Position numbers and translations under genes: made by a program
The notes under the pieces: generated by a model
The model's database searches: none
What the model saw: only the letters and a program-made list of their open reading frames with translations
Told to the model about the DNA's origin: nothing
From: Clostridiales bacterium
GTDB taxonomy: Bacteria > Bacillota > Clostridia > Peptostreptococcales > Anaerovoracaceae
DNA: 64,000 bases
NCBI GenBank assembly: GCA_009776955.1
Contig: WRMW01000010.1
Location: 1 to 64,000 of the forward strand
Direction: 5' to 3'
In this document: positions 1-13,977 of the stretch, piece after piece
Layout: each line of letters opens with the position of its first letter
How positions within the stretch are numbered: the stretch's first letter is position 1

Positions 1-127
1 CAAGCCCGTAACGGGCGTGCAGCGTCTTGGTGATCGCCGCCGTCAGCGTCGTCTTGCCATGGTCGATATGACCTATCGTGCCGATGTTTACGTGCGGTTT
101 GTTCCGCTCAAATTTTGCTTTCGCCAT
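1..127 (-). CDS. tuf: Elongation factor Tu, N-terminal part (cut by window edge)
   Basis: EF-Tu carries aminoacyl-tRNA to the ribosome as a GTPase. Only the first 42 codons lie in the window. The translation opens [20 protein letters not shown] and runs into the P-loop region [10 protein letters not shown], which is diagnostic. A GGAGG-type ribosome binding site lies just before the ATG. It is the last gene seen of the rpoB-rpoC-rpsL-rpsG-fusA-tuf run, 25 bases downstream of fusA, so it is probably cotranscribed with it. Confidence 0.97.
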   Translation of the reverse strand, partial: MAKAKFERNKPHVNIGTIGHIDHGKTTLTAAITKTLHARYGL

Positions 128-152
128 TGTTGATTCCCTCCTTTAACAATAT

Positions 153-2225
<2,073 letters not shown>

Positions 2226-2240
2226 TTTCTTTTACGTCCT

Positions 2241-2822
<582 letters not shown>

Positions 2823-2847
2823 TTATTAACTTTTTTGCCGTAGTTTC

Positions 2848-3264
2848 CTACTTCTGCTTCGGCCTCTTCGCGCCGTACTTGCTGCGTGCCTGAAGCCTGC
2901 CGGTCACGCCGGACGTGTCGAGGATGCCTCGGATGATATGGTAACGCACACCAGGGAGATCCTTCACCCTGCCGCCCCGTATCATAACCACGCTATGCTC
3001 CTGCAAGTTGTGGCCGATGCCCGGTATATAGGCAATGACTTCGATGCCGTTGGAGAGCCTGACACGGGCAACCTTGCGAAGCGCAGAATTTGGCTTCTTG
3101 GGCGTAACGGTCTTTACCGACGTGCATACGCCGCGCTTCTGGGGCGACCTCGCATCCGTCGGGCGCCTGTGTATGGTGTTCATACCCTTAAGCAACGCCG
3201 GCGCGGTCGATTTCTTGACAGAACTCTCTCGTCCTTGTCTTACAAGTTGATTGATTGTTGGCAC
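2848..3264 (-). CDS. rpsL: 30S ribosomal protein S12
   Basis: S12 lies at the decoding centre and controls translational accuracy. The 138-residue product has the invariant [19 protein letters not shown] segment and the [10 protein letters not shown] loop. The lysines at the classical streptomycin-resistance positions are the sensitive wild-type residues. A good ribosome binding site (GGAGGA) precedes the ATG. It lies 70 bases downstream of rpoC and is followed by rpsG. Confidence 0.98.
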   Translation of the reverse strand: MPTINQLVRQGRESSVKKSTAPALLKGMNTIHRRPTDARSPQKRGVCTSVKTVTPKKPNSALRKVARVRLSNGIEVIAYIPGIGHNLQEHSVVMIRGGRVKDLPGVRYHIIRGILDTSGVTGRLQARSKYGAKRPKQK

Positions 3265-3334
3265 TATCCTTCCTCCTTTCTTTATTATTTTGCGCTTGCG
3301 GATTTCTTATACAACCCGCGAGCGGAATATGTTA

Positions 3335-6300
3335 TCACAAAACAGGGTCACCTTGCAATAGTTCGGCCATTGTTGGCTCTTTGGTGCCGATAATCAATTC
3401 CCTAAGCTCGGCCGCCCTGTCCTCGGCGCTAGCCCCATTGAATATCTCAGGCAGCAATTGTGACTCCCTGTCATGGTTCTCGATGTATTCGGCCTTGTCG
3501 CCATAATCGACCTCGACGCCGTTGTAAAGATCCATGCCCGTGCCAGCCGGTATAAGCTTGCCGATGATGACGTTTTCCTTGAGGCCAAGCAGGTTGTCCG
3601 TCTTGCCTTCGATGGCCGCGCCTGTAAGCACCTTTGTGGTCTCCTGGAAAGATGCAGCCGACAGGAAGGACTCGGTGGCAAGCGACGCTTTCGTGATGCC
3701 CTGAAGCACCTGGACGTACTCTGCCGGCGCTTGGCCATCCTCCAGCTTTGCGTTGGCTTCCTCGATCTCCGGCATGGAATAGTTTTTGTCGGGCAGAAGC
3801 GAGGTGTCGCCAGGATCGGAAATCCTGTACTTTGAAAGCATCTGACAGACGATAATCTCGATGTGCTTGTCGTTGATGTCTACGCCTTGAAGCTTGTACA
3901 CGCGCTGGACTTCCTTGAGCAAATAATTGTATACGCCTTTGACGCCCTTGAGCTCAAGCACGCGCTTAGGGTCGAGGGGGCCTGACGTAAGCGGGTCGCC
4001 CGCTTCGACACTCTGCCCCGGCTCAACGATGATGGTGTTTCCGAACTGCGGTATCTCATATATGCGAACCCCCATCTCCATTGCCTCTTTTGGATTCATG
4101 TCAGGGCTGGGGCCGATGGTGATAAGCCTGCTTTGATGCTGTCCGAACTCAATGGACTGAACTACGCCGTCCTGCTCGCAAACCTTGGCAAGACCCTGCT
4201 GCGGCTTGCGCGCTTCGAAAAGCTCCTCGACGCGGGGAAGTCCTTGCGTGATGTCGCCAGCCGCCGCAACACCGCCCAAATGGAAGGTCCGCATCGTAAG
4301 CTGTGTGCCTGGCTCGCCGATGGACTGGGCGGCCTGGATGCCAACTGCCTCGCCGATATTGACGGGCTCGCCAGTCGCAAGGTTGCGACCATAGCACTTT
4401 GCGCAGACGCCGGCTTTGGCACGGCACGTCAGGACGGAACGGACTTCAAGCTCTTCAATGCCGGCCTCGTCAACAAGCGTTGCTGCGTTCTCATCGATCT
4501 CTTCGCCACCTGCCACTATGACCTCGCCGGTATCAGGGGCTATAATATCCCTAAGCGCCGTACGCCCTATTATACGCTGGCGCAGCGGTTCAATATCTTC
4601 ACCGGTCTGGTATGTGAACGCTGCCACAGAAACGCCTTCTTCCACTCCGCAGTCCTCTTCCCGGACAATCATATTGTGGGACACATCCACGAGACGTCTT
4701 GTCAGGTATCCCGACTCGGCCGTTCTGAGCGCCGTGTCAGCAAGCCCCTTGCGGGCGCCGTTCGAGCTGATGAAGTACTCAAGAACTGACAGGCCTTCGC
4801 GGAAGTTGGCCTTTATCGGTATCTCTATGGTCTTGCCGGCCGCGTTCGCCATAAGGCCGCGCATGCCGCCTATCTGCCGTATCTGGCTCTTGGAGCCCCT
4901 GGCGCCCGACAATGCCATGATATATAGGCTGTTTAGCTCGCCAAGGCTGTCCATTACCGCGTTTGCCACGTCCTCCGTCGCCTTGTTCCAAGTCTTTACA
5001 ACATTTTCGTAACGCTCTCTTTCATTGATAAAGCCGTCCAGGTACAATTGCTCATACTTATTGACATCGTCGTCCGCTTCGCCTATTATGATCTCTTTCT
5101 CTTCCGGAATCTTCATGTCCGAAATGCTGATGGTGACCGCAGACACCGTGGAATAACGGAAACCTAAATCCTTGATATGGTCGAGCATCTTCGCTGTCTC
5201 AGTGTTTCCGTGCTTGCGGAAGCAACGGTCTATGATACGGCCAAGCATTTTCTTGTCGCAAAACGCGTCGACTTCCAGCGAGTACAAGTCTTTTGACCGA
5301 TCTACAAAGTCAAGGTTTTGAGGCAGGTACTCATTGAAGATAAAGCGGCCAACCGTGCTGTCGACAAGCTTGCCCCGCTTGTCGTTCGGCCCTGCGTACC
5401 TACGTACGCGCACAATGGCATGCAACGTCAACTCGCCGCTCTGGTATGCCATAAGCATTTCATTGTAGTCCGCGAAGTTCTTGCCATCGACTACACGTTT
5501 TTCGCTCCCTTTGCCTATCACTTCTGATATATAGGCATCGCCCCTCCAATATGTCGTTGCGCGCGTCGGATCTTTTTTGTCGACCGCCACCTTGATGGGG
5601 CTGTCGCTTTCTTCCTTTGCCTTTTTGTCGAGCGGCACGGGATCCTTGTCGCTCACGCCGTGGTGCGTAAGATAGTAAGCCCCTAGTATCATGTCCTGTG
5701 TCGGGGTCGTGATGGGCGAGCCGTCTTTCGGCGCGAGTATATTGTTGACGGAAAGCATCAGGAAGCGTGCCTCCGCCTGTGCCTCTACAGTCAAAGGCAC
5801 GTGTACAGCCATCTGGTCGCCATCGAAGTCGGCGTTGTATGCCGTGCAGACAAGGGGATGCAATTTGATGGCCTTGCCCTCGACAAGCACGGGCTCAAAG
5901 GCCTGTATGCCAAGCCTGTGCAGGGTAGGCGCACGGTTGAGGAGGACGGGATGCTCTTTGATGACTTCGTCGAGGACGTCCCAGACCTTTGGGTTGACCT
6001 TTTCCACCATACGCTTTGCGCTCTTGATGTTGTGAGCCGACTCGTTCTTTACAAGCTCCTTCATTATGAACGGCTTGAAAAGCTCAAGCGCCATCTTCTT
6101 GGGAAGGCCGCATTGGTAGAACTTCAGCTCGGGACCGACCACGATGACCGAACGGCCGGAATAGTCGACACGCTTGCCGAGCAGGTTTTGGCGGAAACGG
6201 CCCTGCTTGCCCTTTAGCATATCGGACAGCGACTTGAGCGGGCGCGAACCTGGCCCCGTCACGGCCCGGCCGCGCCTACCGTTGTCTATCAAAGCGTCTA

Positions 6301-7183
6301 CCGCTTCCTGAAGCATGCGCTTCTCGTTGCGCACTATGATGTCGGGCGCGTTGATCGAAAGCATTTTTTGCAGCCTGTTGTTGCGGTTTATGACCCTGCG
6401 GTAAAGGTCGTTCAAATCGGATGTGGCGAATCGCCCGCCGTCAAGCTGAACCATCGGCCTAATGTCCGGCGGGATGACGGGGACGACCTCAAGAATCATC
6501 CACTCTGGCTTGTTGCCTGACGAACGCAAAGCCTCAACGACTTCAAGCCTGCGGACAAGCTTGCCCTTTTTCTGGGCAGTAGCGCCTACAAGCTCCTCCC
6601 TTATCTTTGCCGAAAGCTTATCGAGATCGACGGCCTCAAGCAACTCGCGAATGGCTTCCGCGCCCATGCCGGCCTGGAAAGCGTTTTTCGCCTTGTATGT
6701 ATCTCTGGCTTCACGGTATTGATCCTCGGAAAGAATCTGCATGTGGTCAAGATCCGTTTCACCAGGGTCGGTCACTATGTAAGCAGCAAAATATAGCACT
6801 TTTTCCAAATTTTTCGGCGTCAGGTCCAGCACCAAACTTATTCTGGACGGTATGCCCTTGAAATACCATATATGCGAAACGGGCGATGCCAGTTTTATAT
6901 GGCCCATGCGCTCACGCCGGACTTTCGCCTTGGTGATCTCGACGCCGCAGCGGTCACAGATCATGCCTCTGAACCGGATGCGCTTGAACTTCCCGCAATG
7001 GCACTCCCAGTCCTTTATCGGCCCAAATATGCGCTCGCAGAAAAGCCCTTCTTTTTCGGGCTTTAGCGTCCTATAGTTGATCGTTTCGGGCTTCTTTACT
7101 TCGCCATGCGACCACGAGAGTATCTTCTCTGTGGAAGCAAGGCTGATTTTCAGGGCTTTGAAATTTGTAAATTCGCTATTCAA
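3335..7183 (-). CDS. rpoC: RNA polymerase beta' subunit
   Basis: Catalytic clamp subunit of RNA polymerase, 1282 residues, slightly longer than usual for Firmicutes. The N-terminal zinc ribbon ([20 protein letters not shown]) is at about residues 60-80. The catalytic Mg-binding motif [12 protein letters not shown] is present, as is a second zinc site ([13 protein letters not shown]) near residue 900. The extra length includes a charged segment after the trigger-side region, around [20 protein letters not shown]. It follows rpoB by 18 bases and is clearly cotranscribed. Start ATG has a GGAG-type site. Confidence 0.98.
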   Translation of the reverse strand: MNSEFTNFKALKISLASTEKILSWSHGEVKKPETINYRTLKPEKEGLFCERIFGPIKDWECHCGKFKRIRFRGMICDRCGVEITKAKVRRERMGHIKLASPVSHIWYFKGIPSRISLVLDLTPKNLEKVLYFAAYIVTDPGETDLDHMQILSEDQYREARDTYKAKNAFQAGMGAEAIRELLEAVDLDKLSAKIREELVGATAQKKGKLVRRLEVVEALRSSGNKPEWMILEVVPVIPPDIRPMVQLDGGRFATSDLNDLYRRVINRNNRLQKMLSINAPDIIVRNEKRMLQEAVDALIDNGRRGRAVTGPGSRPLKSLSDMLKGKQGRFRQNLLGKRVDYSGRSVIVVGPELKFYQCGLPKKMALELFKPFIMKELVKNESAHNIKSAKRMVEKVNPKVWDVLDEVIKEHPVLLNRAPTLHRLGIQAFEPVLVEGKAIKLHPLVCTAYNADFDGDQMAVHVPLTVEAQAEARFLMLSVNNILAPKDGSPITTPTQDMILGAYYLTHHGVSDKDPVPLDKKAKEESDSPIKVAVDKKDPTRATTYWRGDAYISEVIGKGSEKRVVDGKNFADYNEMLMAYQSGELTLHAIVRVRRYAGPNDKRGKLVDSTVGRFIFNEYLPQNLDFVDRSKDLYSLEVDAFCDKKMLGRIIDRCFRKHGNTETAKMLDHIKDLGFRYSTVSAVTISISDMKIPEEKEIIIGEADDDVNKYEQLYLDGFINERERYENVVKTWNKATEDVANAVMDSLGELNSLYIMALSGARGSKSQIRQIGGMRGLMANAAGKTIEIPIKANFREGLSVLEYFISSNGARKGLADTALRTAESGYLTRRLVDVSHNMIVREEDCGVEEGVSVAAFTYQTGEDIEPLRQRIIGRTALRDIIAPDTGEVIVAGGEEIDENAATLVDEAGIEELEVRSVLTCRAKAGVCAKCYGRNLATGEPVNIGEAVGIQAAQSIGEPGTQLTMRTFHLGGVAAAGDITQGLPRVEELFEARKPQQGLAKVCEQDGVVQSIEFGQHQSRLITIGPSPDMNPKEAMEMGVRIYEIPQFGNTIIVEPGQSVEAGDPLTSGPLDPKRVLELKGVKGVYNYLLKEVQRVYKLQGVDINDKHIEIIVCQMLSKYRISDPGDTSLLPDKNYSMPEIEEANAKLEDGQAPAEYVQVLQGITKASLATESFLSAASFQETTKVLTGAAIEGKTDNLLGLKENVIIGKLIPAGTGMDLYNGVEVDYGDKAEYIENHDRESQLLPEIFNGASAEDRAAELRELIIGTKEPTMAELLQGDPVL

Positions 7184-7201
7184 AATCGCTGTCCTCCATG
7201 G

Positions 7202-10200
7202 CTATATATCGTCTGAGCTATTGTCCGCGCCCGGCACAAGGCTTTCTATCTCTATCGGCCCTTCATCTTCCGGCAACACTAGGATATTGTCCTCCGAAAG
7301 CACTATGTTTTCATCATCATCGTCATCGTCTTCCTCTTCGCCGCCGTCTTCCTCCACAAGAGAGATGGCCTGCGGCTCTACCGACAAGAACGCATCGTCT
7401 TCCGGCGTCAAAGTGTCTGTGGATATGATGCGCTCGATAAATGTCGAAGCGCCTCCAAGATCCGCAAACTCCTTGAGCATGATCTCTTCGCCTTCTTCAT
7501 CGCGCACCGTTACATCAAGGCAGAGGCTTTGCATCTCTTTGATAAGCACCTTGAATGATTCGGGTATGCTCGGCTCGGGGATGTTCTCGCCCTTGACGAT
7601 GGCTTCGTATGTCTTGACTCGCCCTACTATGTCGTCAGACTTGACCGTCAATATCTCCTGCAGGGTATAGGCCGCCCCGTATGCCTCAAGCGCCCAGACC
7701 TCCATCTCGCCAAAACGCTGCCCGCCGAACTGCGCCTTGCCGCCAAGCGGCTGTTGCGTGATCAGCGAGTACGGGCCTGTCGAACGTGCATGTATCTTGT
7801 CGTCGACAAGGTGGTGGAGCTTGAGCATATACATATACCCGACAGTGACGGGGTTGTCGAATATCTCGCCCGTCCTGCCATCGCGCAACCACAGCTTGCC
7901 GTCCTCCGGAAAGCCACAATCCACTAGGGTTTTCGTGATTTCGGACTCATGCGCGCCGTCAAATACAGGCGTGCTGATATGCCAGCCCTTCTCTTTGGCG
8001 GCGAGGCCAAGATGGACCTCTAGCACCTGCCCGATGTTCATGCGGGACGGCACGCCTAGCGGGTTGAGCATGACCTGCAACGATCTGCCGTCTTCAAGGA
8101 ACGGCATGTCTTCCTCGGGAAGTATGCGCGATATGACGCCCTTGTTGCCATGGCGGCCTGCCATCTTGTCTCCAACGCTGATCTTGCGTTTGGTAGCGAC
8201 ATAGACACGTACAAGCTTGTTTACGCCTGGCGGCAAATCATCTCCTGCATCACGGCTAAAGGTCTTGATGTCGACTACGATGCCAGTCTCGCCATGCGGC
8301 ACCTTGAGCGAAGTGTCGCGCACTTCACGCGCTTTTTCGCCAAAGATGGCACGTAGCAGCCGCTCCTCAGGCGTCAAGTCCGTTTCGCCCTTGGGCGTAA
8401 CCTTGCCGACGAGAATGTCATAACTCGTCACCTCAGCGCCGATGCGGACTATGCCGTACTCATCGAGGTCGCTGCGTGCGTCATCGCCCACATTGGGAAT
8501 ATCACGGGTGATTTCCTCGGGGCCGAGCTTTGTATCGCGGGCCTCACATTCATACTCCTCTATATGGAGCGATGTAAGGGTGTCGTCCATCATAAGACGT
8601 TCATTGAGGATGATGGCATCTTCGTAATTGTAGCCTTCCCATGTCATGAAGCCTATGAGCAGATTCTTGCCAAGCGCGACTTCGCCTTCATCGGTGGAGG
8701 GTCCGTCCGCAATGACCTCGCCGGCCTCTACATGCTCGCCCCTCACGACGATAGGCCGCTGATTTATGCAAGTGCCTTGGTTGGAGCGCTTGAACTTGAG
8801 CAGGCGATAGACGTCAACCTCCTCGCCTGGCGCCTTCTTGCCGCCCCTTTTGCCCGCCCCGTCGATGCGTATGCGTATGCTTTCAGCATCCACATATTCG
8901 ACCACGCCCGGATTTTTCGCAAGCACCACCACGCCGCTGTCGCGAGCCGCAAGAAACTCCATGCCCGTCCCTATTATAGGGCTTTCGGTGACAAGAAGGG
9001 GGACTGCCTGCCGCTGCATGTTCGAACCCATCAAGGCACGGTTGGCGTCGTCATTCTCAAGGAATGGGATCATGGCGGTCGCAACGGACACGACCTGCTT
9101 GGGGCTGACGTCCATATAGTCAACATGCTCTTTCGCGACCAAGTCTATATCGCCCTTTTGCAGGCGGGCCGCAACACGCTTGTTGAGAAAACGCCCTTTG
9201 CTGTCAAGGGGCTCGTTCGCCTGCGCTATTATGAGAATCTCCTCCTCGTCCGCCGAAAGGTATTCGATCTCCTCGGTCACGATGCCGTTCTTTTTGTCGA
9301 CCTTGCGGTATGGCGTCTCGATAAACCCGTACTCGTTGACGCGTCCGTAGGTGGTCAACGAACCGATCAAGCCTATGTTCGGGCCTTCCGGCGTCTCGAT
9401 CGGGCACATCCTGCCATAGTGGCTGTAGTGGACGTCGCGGACTTCAAAGCCGGCACGCTCACGCGAAAGGCCGCCTGGCCCGAGGGCAGAAAGCCTGCGC
9501 TTGTGCGTAAGCTCCGCAAGCGGGTTGTTCTGATCCATGAATTGCGAAAGCTGCGAGCTGCCGAAAAACTCTTTTATGGCCGCCGTCACAGGACGGATAT
9601 TCATAAGCTGCTGCGGCGTCGCCGACTCGATGTCCTGAATCGTCATACGTTCCCTCACAGCGCGCTCCATACGGGTAAGCCCGATACGGAATTGGTTTTG
9701 CAGCAATTCGCCGACCGTACGCACACGGCGGTTGCCGAGATGGTCGATGTCGTCATCCGAACCGATGCCGTAGGGCAGGCCAATAAGATAGCTGAACGAT
9801 GCGATGATGTCGTCTGCCAGCATATGCTTAGGCGAAAGCTTTGACTTCGACGCAACAATCTCTTCCATAATATATGATGTCTTGTCCTTCGATTTTTTGG
9901 CAGACGCCGATTCTTCCGCCTTTTTCAGCACGTCCATAAGCGCCGGATAGTAGACGCTTCTTGGCATGCCTCTCTCAAGCAGCTCTGCCGCCACCTTCTC
10001 GTTGACATAACCGCCTATGTCCACAAAACGGCTGCCGATAACCCTAACGTCCCGGTCAACCGTGCTGTCAACCGGCGTATGGTCTTCACCCACATATGTC
10101 TTTTTCGTAACCCCGACGCGCACCAGGACTGAAAACACGCCTGCATTCTCTATACGTTGCGCAAGCTCCTTTTTAATCTCTATCGGCTTTTCCGGGCTGG

Positions 10201-11263
10201 CGCCGGCAATGACCTCGCCAGTGTTGGGGTCGATCACATCCTCTATAAGCATCTGCCCGACAAGCCGCGAAGACAAGCCTAGCTTCTTATTGTATTTATA
10301 GCGGCCGACCTTTGCCAAGTCATAGCGCTTGGGGTCAAAAAACAGATTTTCAAAGACGCGCCTTGCATTTTCCGGCGTCGGCATATCGCCAGGCCGAATC
10401 TTGCGGAATATTTCCATGATAGCGTCTTCATAGCTTTTGGCAGTATCCTTTTCGAGCGTGGACATGAGTATGGGATCCGCGCCAAAAACGCGGATGATGT
10501 CTTCTTCCGTACCGAGTCCCAGATGGTCTGAGATGCCGGCAGGGTTACGTGCCATGCTCTCGTTCATGTTTTGTGCGAGAGCCTTTATGAGTATGGTCGC
10601 CGGCAGCTTTCTGGTGCGGTCGACGCGAACAAACAGCACGCCGTTGTCGTCCGTTTCGTATTCGAGCCATGCGCCGCGATTCGGGATGATCTGGGCCTTA
10701 TAGTATTGAAGCTCCTCTATGCCCTCTGCCTCGGCCGCCTTCTCGGCCGCCTCTTGCTTGGCTGAGGCCCGTTCGGAAGTCCGCTCTTTTTCGGCCTTCT
10801 CCTTTGTGTCCATTATGCTGTAATAGGGACCTGGCGAGCGCACGAGCTGCGTCACGACGACACGCTCAGCGCCGTTGCATATGAAAGTGCCCTTTTCGGT
10901 CATAAGCGGAAACTCGCCCATGAATACCTCTTGCTCTTTAATCTCGCCCGTCTCCTTGTTGACAAGGCGAACGCCGACCTTCAGCGGCGCCGAGTATGTG
11001 GCATCACGCTCCTTGCACTCCTCTTGGTTGAACTTGGGCGGCTCCTCGGAGGTATTGTATTTGTGCTCAGTAAAATGCAGCGCGAGATTCCCCGCGAAGT
11101 CCTCTATGGGGCTTATGTCGGAAAAGATTTCCTTTAGTCCTTCTGTAATGAACCATTTGTAGCTTTCTGTCTGAATCCTTATGAGATTTGGAACGTCTGC
11201 AACCTCTCGAATTGTCGAATAGCTCATGCGTTCCCTATTGCCGATTTTTACGAGTTGGGGCAT
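7202..11263 (-). CDS. rpoB: RNA polymerase beta subunit
   Basis: Beta subunit of RNA polymerase, 1353 residues, over 100 longer than typical Firmicutes RpoB. The rifampicin pocket is wild type ([25 protein letters not shown]), and the C-terminal clamp connector ([21 protein letters not shown]) is intact. Extra length comes from a Lys/Glu/Ala-rich insert near residue 160-185 ([20 protein letters not shown]), a Ser/Lys-rich insert after [14 protein letters not shown], and a very acidic tail with a run of Asp. AAGGAG precedes the ATG. No rplJ/rplL gene lies upstream; a tRNA gene does, so the operon starts here. Confidence 0.98.
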   Translation of the reverse strand: MPQLVKIGNRERMSYSTIREVADVPNLIRIQTESYKWFITEGLKEIFSDISPIEDFAGNLALHFTEHKYNTSEEPPKFNQEECKERDATYSAPLKVGVRLVNKETGEIKEQEVFMGEFPLMTEKGTFICNGAERVVVTQLVRSPGPYYSIMDTKEKAEKERTSERASAKQEAAEKAAEAEGIEELQYYKAQIIPNRGAWLEYETDDNGVLFVRVDRTRKLPATILIKALAQNMNESMARNPAGISDHLGLGTEEDIIRVFGADPILMSTLEKDTAKSYEDAIMEIFRKIRPGDMPTPENARRVFENLFFDPKRYDLAKVGRYKYNKKLGLSSRLVGQMLIEDVIDPNTGEVIAGASPEKPIEIKKELAQRIENAGVFSVLVRVGVTKKTYVGEDHTPVDSTVDRDVRVIGSRFVDIGGYVNEKVAAELLERGMPRSVYYPALMDVLKKAEESASAKKSKDKTSYIMEEIVASKSKLSPKHMLADDIIASFSYLIGLPYGIGSDDDIDHLGNRRVRTVGELLQNQFRIGLTRMERAVRERMTIQDIESATPQQLMNIRPVTAAIKEFFGSSQLSQFMDQNNPLAELTHKRRLSALGPGGLSRERAGFEVRDVHYSHYGRMCPIETPEGPNIGLIGSLTTYGRVNEYGFIETPYRKVDKKNGIVTEEIEYLSADEEEILIIAQANEPLDSKGRFLNKRVAARLQKGDIDLVAKEHVDYMDVSPKQVVSVATAMIPFLENDDANRALMGSNMQRQAVPLLVTESPIIGTGMEFLAARDSGVVVLAKNPGVVEYVDAESIRIRIDGAGKRGGKKAPGEEVDVYRLLKFKRSNQGTCINQRPIVVRGEHVEAGEVIADGPSTDEGEVALGKNLLIGFMTWEGYNYEDAIILNERLMMDDTLTSLHIEEYECEARDTKLGPEEITRDIPNVGDDARSDLDEYGIVRIGAEVTSYDILVGKVTPKGETDLTPEERLLRAIFGEKAREVRDTSLKVPHGETGIVVDIKTFSRDAGDDLPPGVNKLVRVYVATKRKISVGDKMAGRHGNKGVISRILPEEDMPFLEDGRSLQVMLNPLGVPSRMNIGQVLEVHLGLAAKEKGWHISTPVFDGAHESEITKTLVDCGFPEDGKLWLRDGRTGEIFDNPVTVGYMYMLKLHHLVDDKIHARSTGPYSLITQQPLGGKAQFGGQRFGEMEVWALEAYGAAYTLQEILTVKSDDIVGRVKTYEAIVKGENIPEPSIPESFKVLIKEMQSLCLDVTVRDEEGEEIMLKEFADLGGASTFIERIISTDTLTPEDDAFLSVEPQAISLVEEDGGEEEDDDDDDENIVLSEDNILVLPEDEGPIEIESLVPGADNSSDDI

Positions 11264-11315
11264 ACTTATTTTCTCCTTGATTTGAATAAAAGCACAACTT
11301 GCCGCAGTCTATTAT

Positions 11316-11343
11316 TTTATAACTGCGACTCTAAGCCTGTCAA
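11316..11343 (-). promoter_or_regulatory. Promoter of the rpoBC-str operon
   Basis: TTGACA (11338-11343) and TATAAA (11316-11321) on the minus strand, spaced 16 bases, lie about 55 bases upstream of the rpoB start and just downstream of the tRNA gene. This explains how rpoB can be transcribed without the usual rplJL genes in front of it. Confidence 0.7.
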
Positions 11344-11384
11344 GCACTTTTTTGGTGATTGAGTAGATGACAAAACAATGGAAA

Positions 11385-11461
11385 TGGTGGGGACGCTAGG
11401 ACTCGAACCAAGGACCCCTTGCTTGTCGAGCAAGTGCTCTAACCAGCTGAGCTACGCCCCC
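11385..11461 (-). tRNA. tRNA-Val (anticodon GAC), with C at position 33
   Basis: A 77-base cloverleaf with encoded CCA. The acceptor stem is GGGGGCG/CGTCCCC with discriminator A, the D arm is GCTC/GAGC, the anticodon stem is CTTGC/GCAAG, and the T loop is TTCGAGT. The anticodon GAC (11425-11427) reads valine GUC/GUU codons; A73, A35 and C36 fit valine identity. Two oddities: the base before the anticodon is C instead of the near-universal U33, and the T stem (CTTGG/CCTAG) has one T-T mismatch. It may be a weakened or divergent gene. Confidence 0.85.
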
Positions 11462-11575
11462 ACACCATTGTACGTGGTATCATACTTTATTGGGAGGGGG
11501 TGTGTCAAATATTTTTGTAGGGCGTAAGTCTTGGCTTAATGTTGCTTTTAGGGGTGTCGGGGCCATCGGGGAAGT

Positions 11576-11659
11576 CTAGGCCGTCCAGCCTTTCATCAAT
11601 TCGGTCTGCCACATTGCATTCTGCTCGGGAGTGCTCACTCGCACATATCCAATCTTCAA
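11576..11659 (-). pseudogene. Remnant of a serine recombinase (resolvase) N-terminus
   Basis: From a TTG at 11657-11659 the minus strand reads KIGYVRVSTPEQN and about 14 further residues before a TAG. This is the start of the resolvase/invertase catalytic domain, including the nucleophilic serine in the RVS motif, at the usual distance from the start. Intact family members continue for 150 or more residues; here nothing recognisable follows. It is a decayed fragment of a mobile element and supports the view that the neighbouring cassette was acquired. Confidence 0.7.
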
Positions 11660-11865
11660 TTCGTGCCTCCATTCGTCACGATAGGGTCCCTCACGTTTTT
11701 GGCACAGCCTAAATCCGTGATTTCCGATTCTAGCGGCACCGATTATCACGATGCCGTAAGATAATACCCTATCGACACCGCCACGCATATGCACCGCCAG
11801 GCTTTACGCTTACAAAACAGCGGAAGCGACAGGGGGTTGAAATGGTGAGGGGTGGGCAAACTGGT

Positions 11866-11900
11866 GTTTGCGGGCTGCTTACGATGATGTATAATGTGTG
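11866..11900 (+). repeat. Promoter-bearing direct repeat, copy 1
   Basis: This 35-base segment matches 14219-14253 at 30 of 35 positions. Each copy carries a possible -35 TTGCGG and a consensus -10 TATAAT with 16-base spacing (here 11868-11873 and 11890-11895). Copy 1 lies upstream of the RhuM remnant and copy 2 upstream of aspS, so the two copies flank the accessory cassette. Confidence 0.7.
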
Positions 11901-11994
11901 AGTGATTGGAGATTTGATAGCCGTGCCAATGCAGGGTTTTGAATGGGCGATGGCATGGTCATGGGATTGATGGCGGAACGGGAAGCGGGATAAC

Positions 11995-12408
11995 ATGGAC
12001 AAGGACAGTTTGCAATACCAGTTGTACAGGCTGGACGACGACAACGAGATAAACGCCGTCATAAAGGACGAAACGATTTGGCTTACGCAGAAGTCGATGA
12101 GCGAGGTGTTTGACGTGGGGGTTCCGGCGATAAGCAAGCATCTGGGCAATATTTTCGAGAGCGGCGAGCTTGACGAAGATGTGGTTGTTTCCAATTTGGA
12201 AATAACCACTCAGCATGGTGCATTACCAGACAAAACACAGACAAAGGAAGCCAAGTTCTACAGCCTCGATGCCATCATTTCGGTCGGTTACCGCGTGAAC
12301 TCCCTTAAAGCCACGCGGTTCAGGCAGTGGGCGACGAGGGTGCTACGCGGACGCACGGTTTTGCTTGCGATTACAAGGGAAATGTGCGAAAATTTGTATA
12401 TTAGTTAG
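11995..12408 (+). pseudogene. Truncated RhuM-family protein
   Basis: The first 115 or so residues match the RhuM (virulence RhuM) family: an N-terminal QYQLYRLDDDNEINAV strand, the WLTQKSMSEVFDV helix-turn-helix-like part, and the YSLDAIISVGYRVNS and FRQWATRVLR segments. Family members are usually over 300 residues; here the reading frame leaves the family pattern after VLRG and stops at 137 residues. I found no continuation in the other forward frames, so a deletion is more likely than a simple frameshift. RhuM genes are common accessory genes of uncertain role in bacterial islands. Confidence 0.7.
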
Positions 12409-12429
12409 TGAACATCATATGCAAAAAGG

Positions 12430-12645
12430 ATGGTGAGGAAATTGTCTGCGTATCAATTCAATGCGGTTATAGAGGGCGGAACCATTCGTATACCTGAGGA
12501 GTATGTCAAGGGGCTTTCTTCTAAGGTGCGTGTTGTGGTGATGTCTGAAAGCAAAGGGGCAAAGGACAAGGCTTCATTGTTCCCCAATCTGCACTTGGAC
12601 ACACGGGGCTACAAGTTCGACAGGGATGAAGCAAATGCCAGGTAG
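12430..12645 (+). CDS. Probable antitoxin of a VapBC-type pair
   Basis: A 71-residue protein whose N-terminal half (NAVIEGGTIRIPEEYVKG) looks like a small swapped-hairpin antitoxin domain, followed by a charged tail (DKASLFPNLHLDTRGYKFDRDEA) of the kind that wraps a PIN toxin. Its 3' end overlaps the start of the PIN gene, the usual antitoxin-toxin coupling. The family call rests mainly on this context. A TTG at 12442 is an alternative start. Confidence 0.6.
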   Translation: MVRKLSAYQFNAVIEGGTIRIPEEYVKGLSSKVRVVVMSESKGAKDKASLFPNLHLDTRGYKFDRDEANAR

Positions 12646-13045
12646 GGCTTTTGTCGATACCAATGTGTTCGTCTACCTAAATTCAGATACTGACTCTGAA
12701 AAAATGCGTGTGGCAGAATCTGTGCTGAATAGCTATGATTGCGTTGTCAGCACGCAGGTCACGAACGAGTTGTGCAATGTGCTGATCAAGAAATTTGGGA
12801 AAAGCGCCGATGAAATAAAAAGTGTCATTTCCGCAATGGAAATGGTGTGCGACATCGCTATTCTGACAGTAGGAACAACCAACAAGGCCTTGGATATTCA
12901 AGATAGGTATGGCTATTCGTTTTACGATTCACTGATTGTATCCGCAGCGCTTGAGAGTGACTGCAAATATATAATAAGCGAAGATTTGCAGGGCGGGCAG
13001 ATTGTTGATGGAAAGCTGGCAATTGTAAATCCGTTTGCCGTGTAA
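12635..13045 (+). CDS. vapC: PIN-domain toxin (VapC-like ribonuclease)
   Basis: A 136-residue PIN domain protein. The acidic residues expected for the Mg-dependent RNase site are visible: Asp8 in FVDTN, Glu in the TNELCN segment, Asp in YSFYDSLI and Asp in ISEDL. VapC toxins typically cut tRNA or rRNA when the antitoxin is lost. An ATG at 12626 is also in frame; 12635 was chosen because AGGG lies nine bases upstream. It overlaps the antitoxin stop by 11 bases. All catalytic residues are kept, so it may be active. Confidence 0.85.
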   Translation: MPGRAFVDTNVFVYLNSDTDSEKMRVAESVLNSYDCVVSTQVTNELCNVLIKKFGKSADEIKSVISAMEMVCDIAILTVGTTNKALDIQDRYGYSFYDSLIVSAALESDCKYIISEDLQGGQIVDGKLAIVNPFAV

Positions 13046-13065
13046 GGTCTGCAAGGTGAGTAATT

Positions 13066-13977
13066 GTGGGTAATCGGTTTAGGTCGTTGGGGCTGTTTTT
13101 GGGTGTTTGTGTAATGCTTTTGGTGGCGGGGTGTTCGGGGGAGGCGGATTTGCCGGTTGAAGCAGAATTGTATGGTGATGGGGCAGCCATTGTTGGGGTG
13201 GGTGAGGGTGAAGTTCCGCCGATTGAGCCTGATGTGCAAATTGGAGAAGCAAAGCCAGTAGAATACGATACCGACATAGAGCCGTGGTTGGCGGAAATAT
13301 ATTTGGATATATTGACGGAAAACAGTTCAAATCTGACGGACGAGTATCTTTCAGACGGTCAAATAAGCGGTGGGATGGGGATTGGCGAGGGGCAAATAGC
13401 GATAATGGATGTTGTCGGGGATGAAACACCTGAATTGCTGTATATCTACACAGACTTGGATATAACGAATTATTTGAAGATATTCACTTTTTCTGAGGCT
13501 AATGGGGTGGAATCGGTATTGGATGCTCGTATTTATACTGCTGCGGGCGGGGAAACCAATTACTGTGTTTACCTTACACGCGATGACGAGTTGATGTTGT
13601 ATTATGCTACCGGTGGTGTGGCAAGCAGTTATGGATTTTGGCCTATAATTCAAGGGCAAAATTTAGAAATCGTGGCGGATTACGGGGTTTACAGTTATAG
13701 TAGCGATTTCGCACGGCTGTATCATTGTGACCTTTCTTATACCGGTGAGCCGGTTTATATACGGTATGGAAAGGAAATATCAAATGAACAGTTTGATAAA
13801 GAAACTAAAGAAATCATGGAAGACATAGCCCAAGTCCTATTCCATGGCACAGAGATACCTGGGTACGGGCTTATGCTATACACCGAGTATTGGTGGCAAG
13901 ACATCACGCCGTTCGAGGCTGAACATCTGACCTATGCGGAGGCGGTCTCATGGTTGGAAGCGAAGATGGCGGGGTGA
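13066..13977 (+). CDS. Putative lipoprotein of unknown function
   Basis: A 303-residue protein starting at GTG with AAGGTGAG upstream. A lipoprotein signal peptide is clear: basic MGNRFR, a hydrophobic run, then the lipobox LVAGC with Cys at about residue 23. The mature part is acidic and rich in Gly, Tyr and Asp, with a segment (GEGQIAIMDVVGDETPELLY) of the type seen in calcium-independent or FG-GAP-like surface proteins. I do not recognise a family with confidence. It follows the VapC-like gene by 20 bases in the accessory cassette. Confidence 0.7.
   Translation: MGNRFRSLGLFLGVCVMLLVAGCSGEADLPVEAELYGDGAAIVGVGEGEVPPIEPDVQIGEAKPVEYDTDIEPWLAEIYLDILTENSSNLTDEYLSDGQISGGMGIGEGQIAIMDVVGDETPELLYIYTDLDITNYLKIFTFSEANGVESVLDARIYTAAGGETNYCVYLTRDDELMLYYATGGVASSYGFWPIIQGQNLEIVADYGVYSYSSDFARLYHCDLSYTGEPVYIRYGKEISNEQFDKETKEIMEDIAQVLFHGTEIPGYGLMLYTEYWWQDITPFEAEHLTYAEAVSWLEAKMAG

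Larger units (their letters stand above)
11462..11994. other. Intergenic stretch between tRNA-Val and the RhuM remnant
   Basis: A 533-base stretch with no intact gene. It holds a short resolvase remnant on the minus strand (11576-11659) and a plus-strand promoter segment (11866-11900) that recurs before aspS. The rest shows no coding pattern or structured RNA that I can recognise. It marks the left edge of the accessory cassette. Confidence 0.6.

Noticed and set aside
8564-9844. Long open frame on the plus strand opposite rpoB
   Set aside because: It is the antisense shadow of a highly conserved gene in a GC-biased genome; the translation has no family likeness.
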